Positions 1 through 10,663 of a stretch of 64,000 nucleotides of DNA are shown here, piece after piece. The stretch is from Nansenia antarctica (Eukaryota > Chordata > Actinopteri > Argentiniformes > Microstomatidae). The stretch is taken from the NCBI GenBank assembly GCA_963989245.1, contig OZ022355.1, positions 23,748,809-23,812,808 of the forward strand, read 5' to 3'. Each line of letters begins with the position of its first letter. Within the stretch, counting starts at the first letter, position 1. The position numbers were made by a program, and so were the translations under genes. The notes under the pieces were generated by a model. That model ran no database searches. It saw nothing but the letters and a program-made list of their open reading frames with translations, and was not told where the DNA came from.

Positions 1-1510
1 AGACCGAGCGAGGCCAATCGCATTCGCCAGCAAGTCCCTCTCTCAGTCTCAGAGAAACTACCCAGCCCATCGGTTGGAATTCCTAGCCTTGAAGTGGAGT
101 GTCTGTGACAAGTTCAGCCATTGGTTGAAGGGGCATGATTTCACTGTTTGGACGGACAATAATCCATTGACTCATATCATGACGAAGCCCAAGCTGGACT
201 GCTGCGAGCAACGATGGGTGGCTAAGTTAGCGAGCTATAACTTCGACATCAAGTACGTGCCAGGCCCACAGAATGTTGTCGCTGATGCCTTGAGTCGTGT
301 GCCTTTCGTCAAGCAGAGAGTCAGTCACAGATTACTTGAAGAGCCCTACAAGAATCTCCTCTCCGAAGTCCAGGATGTGTCGAGTGCTTCTGTACAGGAC
401 GCCTTCCGGTCGTCCAATGATAGTGGTGACACTCCACGCCAGGCAGAGAGTTACGCTCAAAGTGTCCCATCACCTCTGCATGTCCACGCTCAGTCTATGG
501 AGATGGATGAAGTGTCTGTTGTTCTACAGTCATATGACGATCTGTGGGAGGTCGGAGCAAGAACGCGCGCTGTAGCAGTCTTGCACCATTTGCCTCATTT
601 AGTCCCAGGTGGTCAGAACTCACTTCCTGCTTACAGTGAGAAGGAACTCCGGGATGAACAGCTCAGAGACAGGACTCTCTCTCGAGTCTTGTACTATGTG
701 GAGAGACATCGGAGATCCTCCAGGAGAGAGAGAGATAAGGAATCAGTCACAGTCATGAGGTACCTGAAGCACTGGGAGAAACTTGTTGTGAGCAATGGGA
801 TACTCTACAGAGTCTCGAGGGATCAAGTCGTGAAGTCAAAACGCCGCCAGTATGTGGTTCCTGAGTCTAAGAAAGTTGAAGTTCTGAGAGGTGTTCATGA
901 CCATGCCGGCCATCAAGGTCAGTTCAGGAGTCTTGGCTTGGCCAGACAGAGGTTATTCTGGCTCAACCTCGACAGAGACGTAAGAGACTACGTCCGTAAC
1001 TGCCAGCGGTGTATTGTCAGTAAGACTGTTGAACCTGCTGCGAGGGCGCCTTTGCAGAGTATCTCATCAACCAGGCCACTTCAGCTGGTTTGCATTGATT
1101 TCTGGTCAGCGGAGGACTCAAGGAACAAGTCAGTTGATGTGTTAGTTGTTACTGACCATTTTACAAGAATGGCCCAGGCATTCCCCTGCAAAGATCAGTC
1201 AGCCAAACAGGTGGCGAGAGTTCTATGGGACAAGTTCTTCTGCGTCTTTGGGTTCCCAGAACGTATCCATAGCGACCAGGGAGCTAGCTTCGAGAGTCCA
1301 CTAGTGAGTGAGCTGCTCAGAGTCTCCGGTGTCAGAAAGTCGCACACGACCCCGTATCACCCGATGGGTAACGGTAGTGTGGAACGTTTCAATAGAACTC
1401 TCGGTAACATGATCCGAGCGCTTGAACCAGAGGCAAAAATCAACTGGCCGAGGCGTTTGCAAACTCTGACGTTCATGTACAATAGCACAGCGCATGAGTC
1501 AACTATCTGA
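1..1510 (+). pseudogene. pol: Gypsy A pol fragment: RNase H C-terminal part and integrase
   Basis: The open frame enters at the window edge. It shows the end of a retrotransposon RNase H (TDNNPLTH; VADALSR), a linker, then integrase with an HHCC zinc finger (HDHAGH ... CQRC) and a DDE core (CIDFW, HSDQG, NGSVERFN). This enzyme would insert element cDNA into the host genome. The frame stops at TGA 1,508-1,510, inside the conserved integrase segment that normally runs without a break into a MFGR motif. The next frame starts on the overlapping ATG at 1,510, so the two pieces are one broken gene. The same break is present in the second copy. A short deletion between ACT repeats would explain it (inference). 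Confidence 0.9.
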
Positions 1511-2610
1511 TGTTCGGGCGTACTCCTCGTCTCCCTGTCGATATACTCTTCCGGACAGTCCTGAATGATCCAGCTGTGGTCAGCTACGACAAGTATGTGA
1601 TGTCTCTCACGAAGGATCTGAGAGAAGCTATGGTCATAGCCCAGGAACATGTCATAAAAGAACAACACCGTCACACAGAGCTCTACAACAGACGAGTGAA
1701 AGGGCCCACCATTGACGTCGGAGACCGTGTGCTGTTGGCGAACAAGAGAGAGAGAGGAAAGAGAAAGGTGGCTGACCGTTGGGAGTCTACTGTATACACT
1801 GTGGTGGATAGGAACTCTGAGACTCACACATATAGGATACAAGACACTGTCACTGGACGAGAGAAGGTAGTCCACCGTAATCTATTGATGTTGGTGAACT
1901 TTCTGCCGGTGTATGACACGAGTGTGATCTCTGACCCAGTTTCATCCCTGTCTGCTGTTCATACATCAAATGAGCCAAGTGACATGTCCGTGTCGGAAGT
2001 GGAACAGAATTCCTTGCCTGGGGAAGTGAGTAGAGGAACCGTGTTCGAGTCGGAGAGAGTGGATTCCTGTCCTGGGAGTGAGGGAGGGGAGGTTGAAGAC
2101 ATGGAGTATGGGGGAAGAGCTGTTCGGGAGAGGGATGTTCCCTTGACTGTCCCAGAGCCCACGGATCCCAAGGGAAGAACCCTAGAGTGGGTCACCCAGT
2201 TACCATTCCCTGACCACTCACGGACAGAGGCTACTAACACTGTAGTGTCTTCAGTCTCGTTTGCCCCTCAGAGGGTCCCCGAGCAGATGGCTGAGGAGCA
2301 AATGGTAGATCAGTCCATTAACTCTGATTCTAGATTTGTGGTTAGCGCTGATGATTGTACTGATGTTTCTGGTAACACAAATCAGACAGATGATGCTAGT
2401 GACACACAGCGTACTGACACTCTAGCTTCTGTCACACAGTGTGAACATCCTAGTACAGTCACACAGGTCAAGTCCAAGTTTGGTCGCCTTATCAAACCAG
2501 TTGACAGATTGATTTATACTATGTCAGGACATAGTATAGACATTATCCAAGACACTAAGTCAAACATTCGAGCTGTTTGTAGGGCAGTGTTCCAGGCTTT
2601 CCACAGTTAG
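1510..2610 (+). pseudogene. pol: Gypsy A pol, C-terminal part displaced by frameshift
   Basis: 366 codons beginning MFGRTPRLPVD. This is the end of the integrase core, followed by a GPF/Y-like region (VGDRVLLANKRERGKRKVADRW ... VYTVVDR) and a long acidic, Ser/Thr-rich tail. The GPF/Y region normally follows the DDE core in Ty3/Gypsy integrases. The start codon overlaps the preceding stop (TGATG), but I read this as a deletion scar and not translational coupling, because the conserved residues that should join the two pieces are missing. It ends at TAG 2,608-2,610, followed by about 340 bp of 3' untranslated sequence before the polypurine tract. Confidence 0.85.
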
Positions 2611-2950
2611 ATAAGCCGAAGCTCAGTTCAGTGCATGTATACACTGTGCACACTGACATCCTATGACATATAGGTTTGTTCGTTATTCTGATTGTTTCAT
2701 AAGAGGTTGTGGCCTCTTGAAGGCTAGTAATACACAGTGAAAAAAGGGTCTTGTGGGGTGTAGAACGCATCCTACCGCCAGTAGTTGGTTGGAGAGATAG
2801 TTTACCTCTCTTTCCACTTCATCCTTATAGGATACTTTTCAAGTTGGCTGTCCTGTCCTTTGGTGGCCCTATGTAATAGTGTAAAAAGTAAAAAGTAGTA
2901 TTTAAATGTATAGTTGCTGCTCAAGGTTGGCGAAATTCAGGGGAGGTGGG

Positions 2951-3623
2951 TGTAACAGAGTTGGGAATGTATGTTTAGTTGTGGTGAATGTAGATGAGTT
3001 TCGCCGTGCTTGAGCAGCCCTGGTTGTTGTTGGAGCCCCCTTTGGAGTTTGGGTGTACTGCAGGTCTGCGCGTTCTTTTGTCCTTCTGTTGTTGCCATAC
3101 TTACGGTGGTACCAGAATATGGCTGCCATCTTAATGGTATGTGCGCAATGTAAAATGCTCCTCGTATTTTATTATTTGTGTGGAGAATCTTGTAATGTAA
3201 GGTGAAAATGTTGGTGTAGTACTGTGCTGTTTGTTTTTACATGTATTGTGATGATTTCTGTATAGTTTCGTCCACGGATTGTATGTTTGTGAACATTTAT
3301 TGTATGTTATTTTGAATGCGCAGATTCACAAGAGTTGCAGACCAGAGGAAGATTTGTGTTTTATATGTCTTCCATGCAGGTATGTTGCTCCACATGTTGT
3401 TTGTAATTGTTATTTGTAATGTTTGAGGGAAATTTGTGTTCTTTCTGTAAACAAATTATCCTGATGTGAAATATACATACACGGTGGTACCAGAATATGG
3501 CTGCCATCTTAATAGATTCACAAGAGTTGCAGACCAGAGGAAAATTTGTGTTTTATATGTCTTCCATGCAGATCAATAAAAAGAATTGGTTGAAAGAAGT
3601 TTGCCTGTTTGACCATCGTTACA
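2951..3623 (+). repeat. 3' LTR of Gypsy A, copy 1
   Basis: 673 bp, TGTAAC...GTTACA. It contains a direct repeat in two forms. The segment starting ACGGTGGTACC appears at 3,113 with a GTATGT..GCAG intron-like insert, and again at 3,481-3,571 without the insert. AATAAA occurs near the 3' end (3,575-3,580). Compared with the 5' LTR of the full copy, the base A just before the donor is missing here. Confidence 0.9.
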
Positions 3624-3793
3624 CAAGCTAGGCCAAAAAGATGAGTAAATCCAATAATGAGACTTACCTATGATGAGCCTTACCTATGATGAGCCTGGTA
3701 GAGCAAGGGACAAACTTACCTATGAGTTTACCTATGACTTATCTCACCTATGATGAGACTTACCTATGATGAGCCTGGTAGAGCAAGGGACAA
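3624..3793 (+). mobile_element. Element C 3' region between the A and hAT insertions
   Basis: About 170 bp that continues element C after the insertion of A. It begins with the CAAG target duplication and contains a short direct repeat based on CTTACCTATGATGAG. It ends in AGGGACAA, the 8-bp target site of the hAT element. The same sequence is at 58,066-58,235. The last few codons of the element C pol frame fall at its start. Confidence 0.75.
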
Positions 3794-4393
3794 CAGTGGC
3801 GTGTCCAGACCTTTTTCACTGGGGTGGCCCAGGTGGGGCACCTTGTTATGCATGGGTGGCACAATTTTGAGAATTTAACACTTAATTCCCTGCATTCTGG
3901 TGAATTTGTACACACCATTTTGTGCTTTTTATTACCATTTCTGTCTCCACTCCCCATTGTACACTTTAATTGGGCTACTAAGGTCATGTTCTTACATGAA
4001 CATCTGAATCATGACCCAGAGCAAGCGGATACGTTTGCAACATTGTTGCATAAATTATTTCTGATTTGCGTTCTCACAGCCCTTTATGTAAACAAAGTAA
4101 CATACGCAATTGAAGCAACAGATGTGGTAGTTGATTGGTCAGGAAAATAGAAAACTGCCCGTTCGTCCCGCTCTTATCCAGATCAACACGCATGCACTGT
4201 TGTTTTCCTATGGACAGCCTCGATGCGTCGTTTCTAACCGGAGCTTTCTGTTTTGAGGAACGTGATTGGCTGGCTGTCAAATCAATCAATTGACCAGTGA
4301 GTGGAAAAGATGGCACGTGCAACCAATTCAACACCTGAACAGTTCCGGTTAGTTTGAGCAGACAAACTTCTACTTCGTCTGAAACAGAACAGC

Positions 4394-4475
4394 ACGTTTC
4401 TATCGGTTGAGGAACTGTACGTTTCTATCGGTTGAGGAACTGTACGTTTCTATTGTTTGAGGAACTGGACAATTA
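4394..4475. repeat. 27-bp tandem repeat, three copies, in hAT 3' region
   Basis: Three units of about 27 bp built on ACGTTTCTATCGGTTGAGGA, the last slightly diverged. Also present at 58,834-58,915. No function can be assigned. Confidence 0.8.
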
Positions 4476-5502
4476 GTCGTTACCAAACTGATGACAAGGT
4501 AAAGAAACATCTGTTGAATGTTATGTTACTAGATGGTCATTTCATACGCCAGACATGTTATCACGCGACGTTGTTCAGCCTCCCGTTTCGATGAACTATC
4601 CATCTTTACCGATGTTGAACGAAATTAAAATGTATTTGTTGAAATGATGATATACTGGTGGGTAAGTTGTATGCAGGCATATTCTCTAGCCTGACCGTGC
4701 CGTTCAAACGCGCATGGCCCATGTGTGTGTCCAGTTTTGCAGCCTGGTTCGGTTGTGTTTTTCCAGAACATGTGGTATCCCTGTCCAACACTGTTTGCGG
4801 TGCCTCACGCGGTCCAGCAGCCGTCAGGTATGTTTGTCTCAAAGATGGTTGTAGCCGTACAGATCAGTGGCTCAATTTTTCAAGCGCCGGAGCATGTGTT
4901 GGTTGTTTGCTCCGGGAGTGACTTCGAATGTGCGTTCTCACAGCTCCAAACAACGCAGAGCAAAGCGAATTTCATCCTAAACTCTGATTCCAAGTGAAGC
5001 AAATGTTCTAGTGAGAACACACCCTAAAATAACAATCCCTGTTTAAAAGTCCCAGTGCTACCAATCACAACACAACAGAGTGGCTCCATACAAATGTAAT
5101 ATTAAACTCAGATGTTTTTTATTCTTTAAACAAACCAGCACATTTTGTACACTATAACATGCAGGCACTCCAATTGTAACACAAAACAAAACAAAAAACA
5201 CTGTACACTGTACAGGTACAAGGAAAAACAATAATTCTTAAACATATGTTACATTAACATAAAAAACTAGCTGCCTCTCCTTTCTTTTTCTGATTTTTTT
5301 TTCTAATTGCTTCTCTTAACTGTAAAGTTTCAAGTTTCCTGTACAATTTACTCTACTGTGGGGGGAAAAATGCCAAATGTTCACTGGGGTACAGGAAGCT
5401 GCCATTGTAAACTTGGTTTTGGCAAATAATGAAATCAGATTACGAGAAATTCAAAGCCTCAACTTCTACTGAAGTGTACTGGATAACAATACCAGTACAT
5501 AA

Positions 5503-6471
5503 CAGTGTACTGGTATTGTTAACATTCAAAAACATGTTGATTCTATTTCTGGACAAAAACTGCAAAGAAGAAAAAACAGAAAATTGGAATATCACCTAAC
5601 ATATACATGTATTTTTTCATTTCATTTATTAATTTGATAAATAGATGTTGTAAAATGTAAAGTGTGTCGGCCTACGTACCTATTCCTGACTAAATTAGCT
5701 GGAGGTGGTCAGAGAGGACTAGTAACCACACAGAGGGAATCACACATGCATAAGGAGGATGAGGGAATGCATGAGATGATCACATATTATCATATTGACA
5801 TCACCCATGTCTATCTCTCTGTAGGGTCTATCTAACTGGAGGGGTCTATCTATCTGTAGGGTCTATCTATCTGTAGGGGTCTATCTATCTGTAGGGTCTA
5901 TCTGTAGGGTCTATCTAACTGGAGGGGTCTATCTATCTGTAGGGGTCTATCTGTAGGGTCTATCTAACTGGAGGGGTCTATCTATCTGTAGGGTCTATCT
6001 AACTGGAGGGGTCTATCTATCTGTAGGGGTCTATCTGTAGGGTCTATCTAACTGGAGGGGTCTATCTATCTGTAGAGGTCTATCTGATGAGGAGGAGGAT
6101 GAATAGTTTAGGACTGGAAGAAAAACGAATAAACTGACATAATATGAAAACAATCGGATTTCTCCTCTTTCTTCTACAGATTTTGTATGAAATAGAATCA
6201 ATATGTTTTTGTTGCAAAGTTACAGTTGTCTGGGGAGTTGTAGTTTTTGTAGGAATATGTAGTTTTTGTTGAAATTCAGTCAGGAATAGGTACGTAGGCC
6301 GACACACGTTACATTTTACAACATCTATTTATCAAATTAATAAATTAAATGAAAAAATACATGTATATGTTAGGTGATATTCCAATTTTCTGCTTTTTTA
6401 AATTATTTTTTTTGCAGTTTTTGTCCAGAAATAGAATCATGTTTTTGAATGTTAACAATACCAGTACACTG
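5503..6471. repeat. Large inverted repeat with minisatellite loop inside the hAT element
   Basis: Left arm about 5,503-5,692, right arm about 6,279-6,471. They are reverse complements with a few substitutions and small indels (for example CAGTGTACTGG against CCAGTACACTG, and the shared CGGCCTACGTACCTATTCC). The loop of about 590 bp holds the GGGTCTATCTATCTGTA minisatellite. The right arm abuts the transposase stop codon, so the left arm is probably an inverted duplication of the 3' untranslated region (inference). Confidence 0.85.
5818..6085. repeat. GGGTCTATCTATCTGTA-type minisatellite
   Basis: Irregular array of short units GGGTCTATCTATCTGTA and GGGTCTATCTAACTGGA, about 16-34 bp in higher-order combination. 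It lies in the loop of the inverted repeat. It begins just after 5,781, the point where this copy of the duplicated locus stops matching the copy at 54-60 kb. Confidence 0.85.
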
Positions 6472-6489
6472 TGCATACGTTGCACTGAC

Positions 6490-8686
6490 TCAAAACAGGT
6501 TAATTCGCCTGTTCTTGTGTTTGCTTGCAAACACTTTTATAAAGTCATCCATGTTCAATGCCTTAGCTCGTCTTGATTCAATGCTTAGCACACCTAAATG
6601 CCTTAGCCTGCTGTCTAGCATGGTTGTCCGCAAATGATTTTTAATGAGCTTTAGAGCTGAAAAGCTCCGCTCACAGCCAGCGCTGCTGACTGGAAGGGTT
6701 ACAGCTATTTTGCAAAGTCTGAAAAGCTCATGAAAAACTTCTGGGTATTGCTCTAAAAACACAGTTAAGTCTAAAGTGCTTGTCAACTGTACAGCCCCAC
6801 TCTCTGCCTTCATTTTCAAAATTCTCCTAGCTTGGTGAAGCTGATGAGTAAGATCTTCACGGTCACATCCATATGTTTCACTTAAGCCAAATACCTGGTC
6901 ATCCTGCAGGAAGGTATGGCTTTTAGGATGTAGGGCCTGTATGCCTTTCATTATTAAGCAGTTTGGTTTTGAGAACCTTCTGTTAATTTCACAGATTAGT
7001 GAATCAAGGATGGGGTAGAGTAGTCTCTGTCTGAATGCGTCTTTATCATAATGACCCTGTCGCAGACCTATAGTACATGTCACATAAGACCCACCAAGCC
7101 TGGAGCTAACTTTTTGTGACCTCTTCTCACCATCCTGAATAGCTATATTGCACTGTTTGGCTGTTTCTTCTATGTCGTGCCACAGTTGATCACAAAATGT
7201 CTCAGTCCTGTACTCCTGAAACGTATCACAAAGTGACTCTACCATGTCCACTGCCATAGCCAAGTCAACAGAAGGTGACTGGAGTAAGTCAGAAAGGAGC
7301 TTTGTGTTTCCAAACAGTTTTCTGAAGGTTGCAAGGAGGCCAATGAAGGTCAGGTCAATCTGTGCAAGCAAACCTCGAGCATCAATGGATCTGTCTCTAT
7401 GATTTTCTGTGCATATATCTTGAAGAACACGCAACACGGCTGGTAACCTATCCATCAAGTTCCTGCAAGCCAATGCTCTACATGCCCATCTTGTGTCACT
7501 TAGTTTTACCAACTCCCTGGCCTGGCCACCATACATCTCCTTTTGAACACCAAGCCATTTCTGGTGCACATAAGATCCAGACATGTACACATAGATCTTC
7601 TCAAGACGCGAGAAGAAGCAATCAGCCTCTGGGACTGACTTTACAGTGTCAACTAAGACCAGGTTCAGACAGTGCGCATTACAGTGTACATAAAACGCAT
7701 GCTTGGCCTCTGCCTTAATTCTGGCTGCCACACCCGAGTGTTTGCCACTCATCACTGAGGCCCCATCATAGCCTTGCCCAACCAGATTAGACTTGTAGTC
7801 GAGGCCATAGTTTTCTAAAGACTGGATGATCATGTCACTAAGCCCCTTAGCATCTAGATGTTGGGCATGTTTGAAATCCAGAAAACTTTCATGGACAGCC
7901 CCGTTGTAATAATATCGAACAACCAATGAGAGCTGCTCCTTCTTTTGCAGATCTTTGGTTTCATCAGCAATCACAGAAAAAAACTCACTCTTCTTCACTT
8001 CTGCCACAATAGAATCACGCACCATACCAGCTAGGCACTGCAGAATTTCATTCTGGATGGTATTGCTGGTGTATTTTGCATTACCTTGTGCCTTCATTTT
8101 GTTGGCTACCAAAGGATTGTGTTTAGCAAGTGGGATTTCTAGTGGATTTCTAAGAAATTCCCTTTGTGCTCTTCAGAGTCACTGTGACCTCTTTGGGCTA
8201 TATTCTGAGTTGCAGTCAAACGCAATACATCTGCAACTGTTTTTATGTAGCTGCGATTCTCTTGCACTTTTTTTCTGTATTCTTTGTTAATCAGGTCTAC
8301 TATGGAAGCATCTGTAAGTGCTGCCCTCTTGTACTCATTCAAAGCAAACATGGCATTAGTGTGACACTCAGATTTCTCATGCTGCTTGAAGCCACCATCT
8401 TTGAACATTGCTTTCTTCCAATTAGAAAAACCTGATTCTGACGTGAAAACAGACTGTGGTGCACTAGGCAGGGAAAAGTGTCTGCAAGGATAACAGTAGG
8501 CTGAATCTCGGCTTGGTGAGTATTCAAGCCATGAATGCAGCTGATACCACGGCGGATTGAACGACCTCCTCTTCTCACCTTGGACAGTCTTGGGAAAAAT
8601 CTTTAGCCGAGGTTGAGTGGGACCTTCTGCTCTTGACTGTGAAATATCTGTGACAAAAGCCTGAGAATCAGATCCTGCCTTCAAGT
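6490..8686 (-). pseudogene. hAT transposase, main exon (TTF zinc finger, DUF4371, hAT C-terminal domain), one frameshift
   Basis: Read on the minus strand, the N-terminal part (8,686 to about 8,150) has a TTF-type zinc finger (YCYPC ... GFSNWKKA ... HEKSECH). The second part (to 6,490) has the DUF4371/RNase H-like core (SVIADETKD; GYDGASVMSG; HCNAHCLNLV; DTRWACR) and the hAT dimerisation domain near the C-terminus (SSAGCERSFSALKLIKNHLR). It would cut and paste the element by a DDE-type reaction. Around 8,140-8,165 the frame changes by one base: the first frame stops after GNFLEIH, and the family motif resumes in another frame as a KHNPLVANKM segment. A splice acceptor (CTGTCTCAGAG) defines the 5' border. 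The single lesion suggests a recently active element or a sequencing error. Confidence 0.9.
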
Positions 8687-8803
8687 CTCTGAGACAGAAG
8701 TACTCATTGGTGCATTAATACATAGATTAAAGAATTGAAGTAGTACAATATATTAAGCGGGCTACAGTATATTTAATATGAACAATAACATATTAAGGCT
8801 TAC

Positions 8804-9900
8804 CAGGAGGTCCACGTGGGGCAGCAAGGCCTGCCACATCACTGTCCCCACAGGAAAATGCAGGGCCTGCAGGTACTGATGGCTGGTCCTCGTTGTCAGT
8901 ATCATAGTCTGAGACTGAGAGTGGCTGACTAGACACACCTAAAGCAATGCAGGAATTGTAATAGTTGTATCAATTTAATAGTAGTAGTAATAGTAATAGT
9001 AGTAATAGTTGTAACTTGTATTCATAACAACCTGAAAGCAGAGAAGTAGATGGCTTATATTGTATGTATTGTATACTGTACAACATACCCTGATGTGCAG
9101 GTGAAGCTGATGTGCAGCCTTCATCATCAGTATCCTTGTTTGACTCTACAAAATCACAGAAATGGTCATCATAATGACAAAATCAGCCTTTTTTGTAAGT
9201 AGGCCGATGTTAGCTACCAAACTCAAATGAATACAATATGAATACCCATACAGGCTTACTCGACAAGATTCGGCTTTAGTTTAAATGTATAGCAATTAAT
9301 CACAATGTTACATTATCACGGTTATCAAATAAGTGCTTACTAAAAATACATCTGGAGCTATCAGAATGTTACATACATACCCATGTGTACAGCAGAAGCT
9401 GGAGGCTCTTGCTGTGGGCTAACTGGGTCTACATCCTCCAGCTGGCTCTCATCCTCTGACTGACTAACATTAGCTCTGGCTTCTTTGTCCTGCTGCTCTG
9501 TCCTTTTGGGGGTTTTCTTTGGAAGAAACCCTGAATGCTCTGATTTCTTTTCATACTGTAACATTAACCATCACATAACACATGTCACTTTATAACTTGC
9601 ACAATACACAAACAAAACATACTCAAGCATTCAAATGTATATAGCTGACGTTACCTAGCCTATAGCCTAACGTTAGCATTAGCTAGCATTTCGACGACAG
9701 GTTTGCTAGCAAGCTGAGATCGGATGATGAGAGACCAGAGTAGCCTACTACAAAATATAATGTTACAGCTAAAACGTTTTAACCACTAGCACAACACCGT
9801 AGCCTATATGTAGCTATGCAAAAGTCTAACGTTATTAATGGTACTCACATTTCTTCAGGAGCGCCAAGACCAGCACACCTCACCGCTGATCAAAAATGTG
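8804..9900 (-). CDS. hAT transposase, upstream small exons
   Basis: Splice signals on the minus strand outline a set of small exons feeding the main exon: 9,849-about 9,900 (donor GTGAGTAC), 9,381-9,555 (acceptor TTACAG, donor GTATGT), 9,089-9,145 (acceptor TTTTGTAG, donor GTATGT) and 8,804-8,938 (acceptor GCTTTAG, donor GTAAGC). The 9,381-9,555 exon encodes a basic then acidic stretch (YEKKSEHSG ... KKTPKRTEQQ ... DESQLEDVD). The others are acidic, Ser/Pro-rich linkers. This low-complexity N-terminal region is usual before the TTF finger in these transposases. I could not settle the initiator ATG. Confidence 0.6.
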
Positions 9901-10052
9901 TTCTGTTCGAAAAGTTCGTCTCGTGGTGCGAAGTGGCCTCTGCTCTGAGTGACTAGGCAGATAGCCAATCAATCAGGGTGGCACCTAGGGTGGCCAATCA
10001 GATTTCAGGGGTGGCACGAGCCACCCCTGGCCCCCCCCTGGACACGCCCCTG

Positions 10053-10663
10053 AGGGACAAACCTCTTACCATTGTCCACCGAGGTGTGGTTATTAAGATT
10101 AGAAAGACCTAGAGTAGGCTAAGTCAGCTCACGCTACACCCTTTTATGTTTTTGAACTAAAGTTTGTTTATTGAGTCTGCTGAGGACATCAGACATTTAG
10201 AAGGGGGAGAGTGTAGCCCAGCTACTAAAGTGAGCTATGAGCATTTCAATAAATAAGTCCATTTAATAAATAAGCATAATTTCATGGTTATGTACACGGT
10301 TATTAACATTGTTATACGTTTATAATGTGTACTTGTTTACAAGCTCTAATGTGAGTTCGCTCATTGGTTATACTACGTGATATGAATGTCATTCATTCAT
10401 TTCTTTATTTCATTGGTCCATCGGGAAGAGCTAGCCAACTGTAATGTATGCTGAGATAGAGGGGGCGGGACTTTGTACTAATAATGATACTATGCACTAA
10501 GTAACGTGTCAGAATGATTGAGGACATCTTCGAGTGAAGTAAGACCTGTATGCTGTGTGTATAACAATTTGGGAATCAACGAACAGTTATTCCTTTGGAT
10601 GTTGGTGCACATTGAAGCTACCAGAGGTAAATACATATGTCTGGTGTTTGTTTATAAGCTACA
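10053..10663 (+). mobile_element. Element C 3' end: untranslated region, polypurine tract and 3' LTR (10,212-10,663)
   Basis: After the hAT target duplication the element C sequence resumes, reaches a polypurine tract (AGAAGGGGGAGAG) and then TGTAGC at 10,212. A matching GCTACA ends at 10,663, giving a 452-bp LTR with 6-bp perfect inverted termini. The internal part of this element is in the second copy at 40,631-48,562. The LTR end is chosen only from the inverted termini, because no second LTR is in the window to compare. Confidence 0.65.

Larger units (their letters stand above)
1..3623 (+). mobile_element. Ty3/Gypsy element A, copy 1 (3' part; 5' part lies outside the window)
   Basis: This is the 3' portion of an LTR retrotransposon. 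It enters the window inside the RNase H region of pol, runs through integrase and a C-terminal tail, and ends with a polypurine tract (AGGGGAGGTGGG) abutting a 673-bp 3' LTR (2,951-3,623). The LTR begins TGTAAC and ends GTTACA. The 4 bp after it (CAAG) match the bases before the 5' LTR of the complete copy at 48,563-58,065, so CAAG is the target duplication. The whole segment is almost identical to 54,443-58,065. It sits inside element C. Confidence 0.93.
3794..10052 (-). mobile_element. 6.26 kb hAT transposon with TTF/DUF4371-type transposase
   Basis: The ends are inverted: left CAGTGGCGTGTCCAG, right CTGGACACGCCCCTG. The element is flanked by a perfect 8-bp target duplication AGGGACAA (3,786-3,793 and 10,053-10,060), diagnostic of the hAT superfamily. 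Subterminal sequence (GGGGTGGCCC on the left, GGGTGGCCAATC and GGGGTGGCACG on the right) is also related. It encodes a multi-exon transposase on the minus strand (6,490-9,900). It inserted into the 3' region of element C. The left 1.98 kb is duplicated at 58,236-60,218. Confidence 0.95.

Noticed and set aside
1510..1512. Stop-start coupling (TGATG) as an expression signal in element A
   Set aside because: Conserved integrase residues are missing at the join, so it is a deletion scar and not a coupling site.
4658..4997. Two overlapping 87-90 codon frames in the hAT 3' region (also at 59,098-59,437)
   Set aside because: No domain, no splice or conservation argument. They lie in the untranslated side of the hAT element and merely recur because the locus is duplicated.
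5818..6085. Regular repeat-spacer array
   Set aside because: Simple minisatellite with GGGTCTATC units. There are no unique spacers.
7362..7718. 118-codon plus-strand frame opposite the hAT transposase
   Set aside because: Antisense shadow of the transposase core, with no features of its own.
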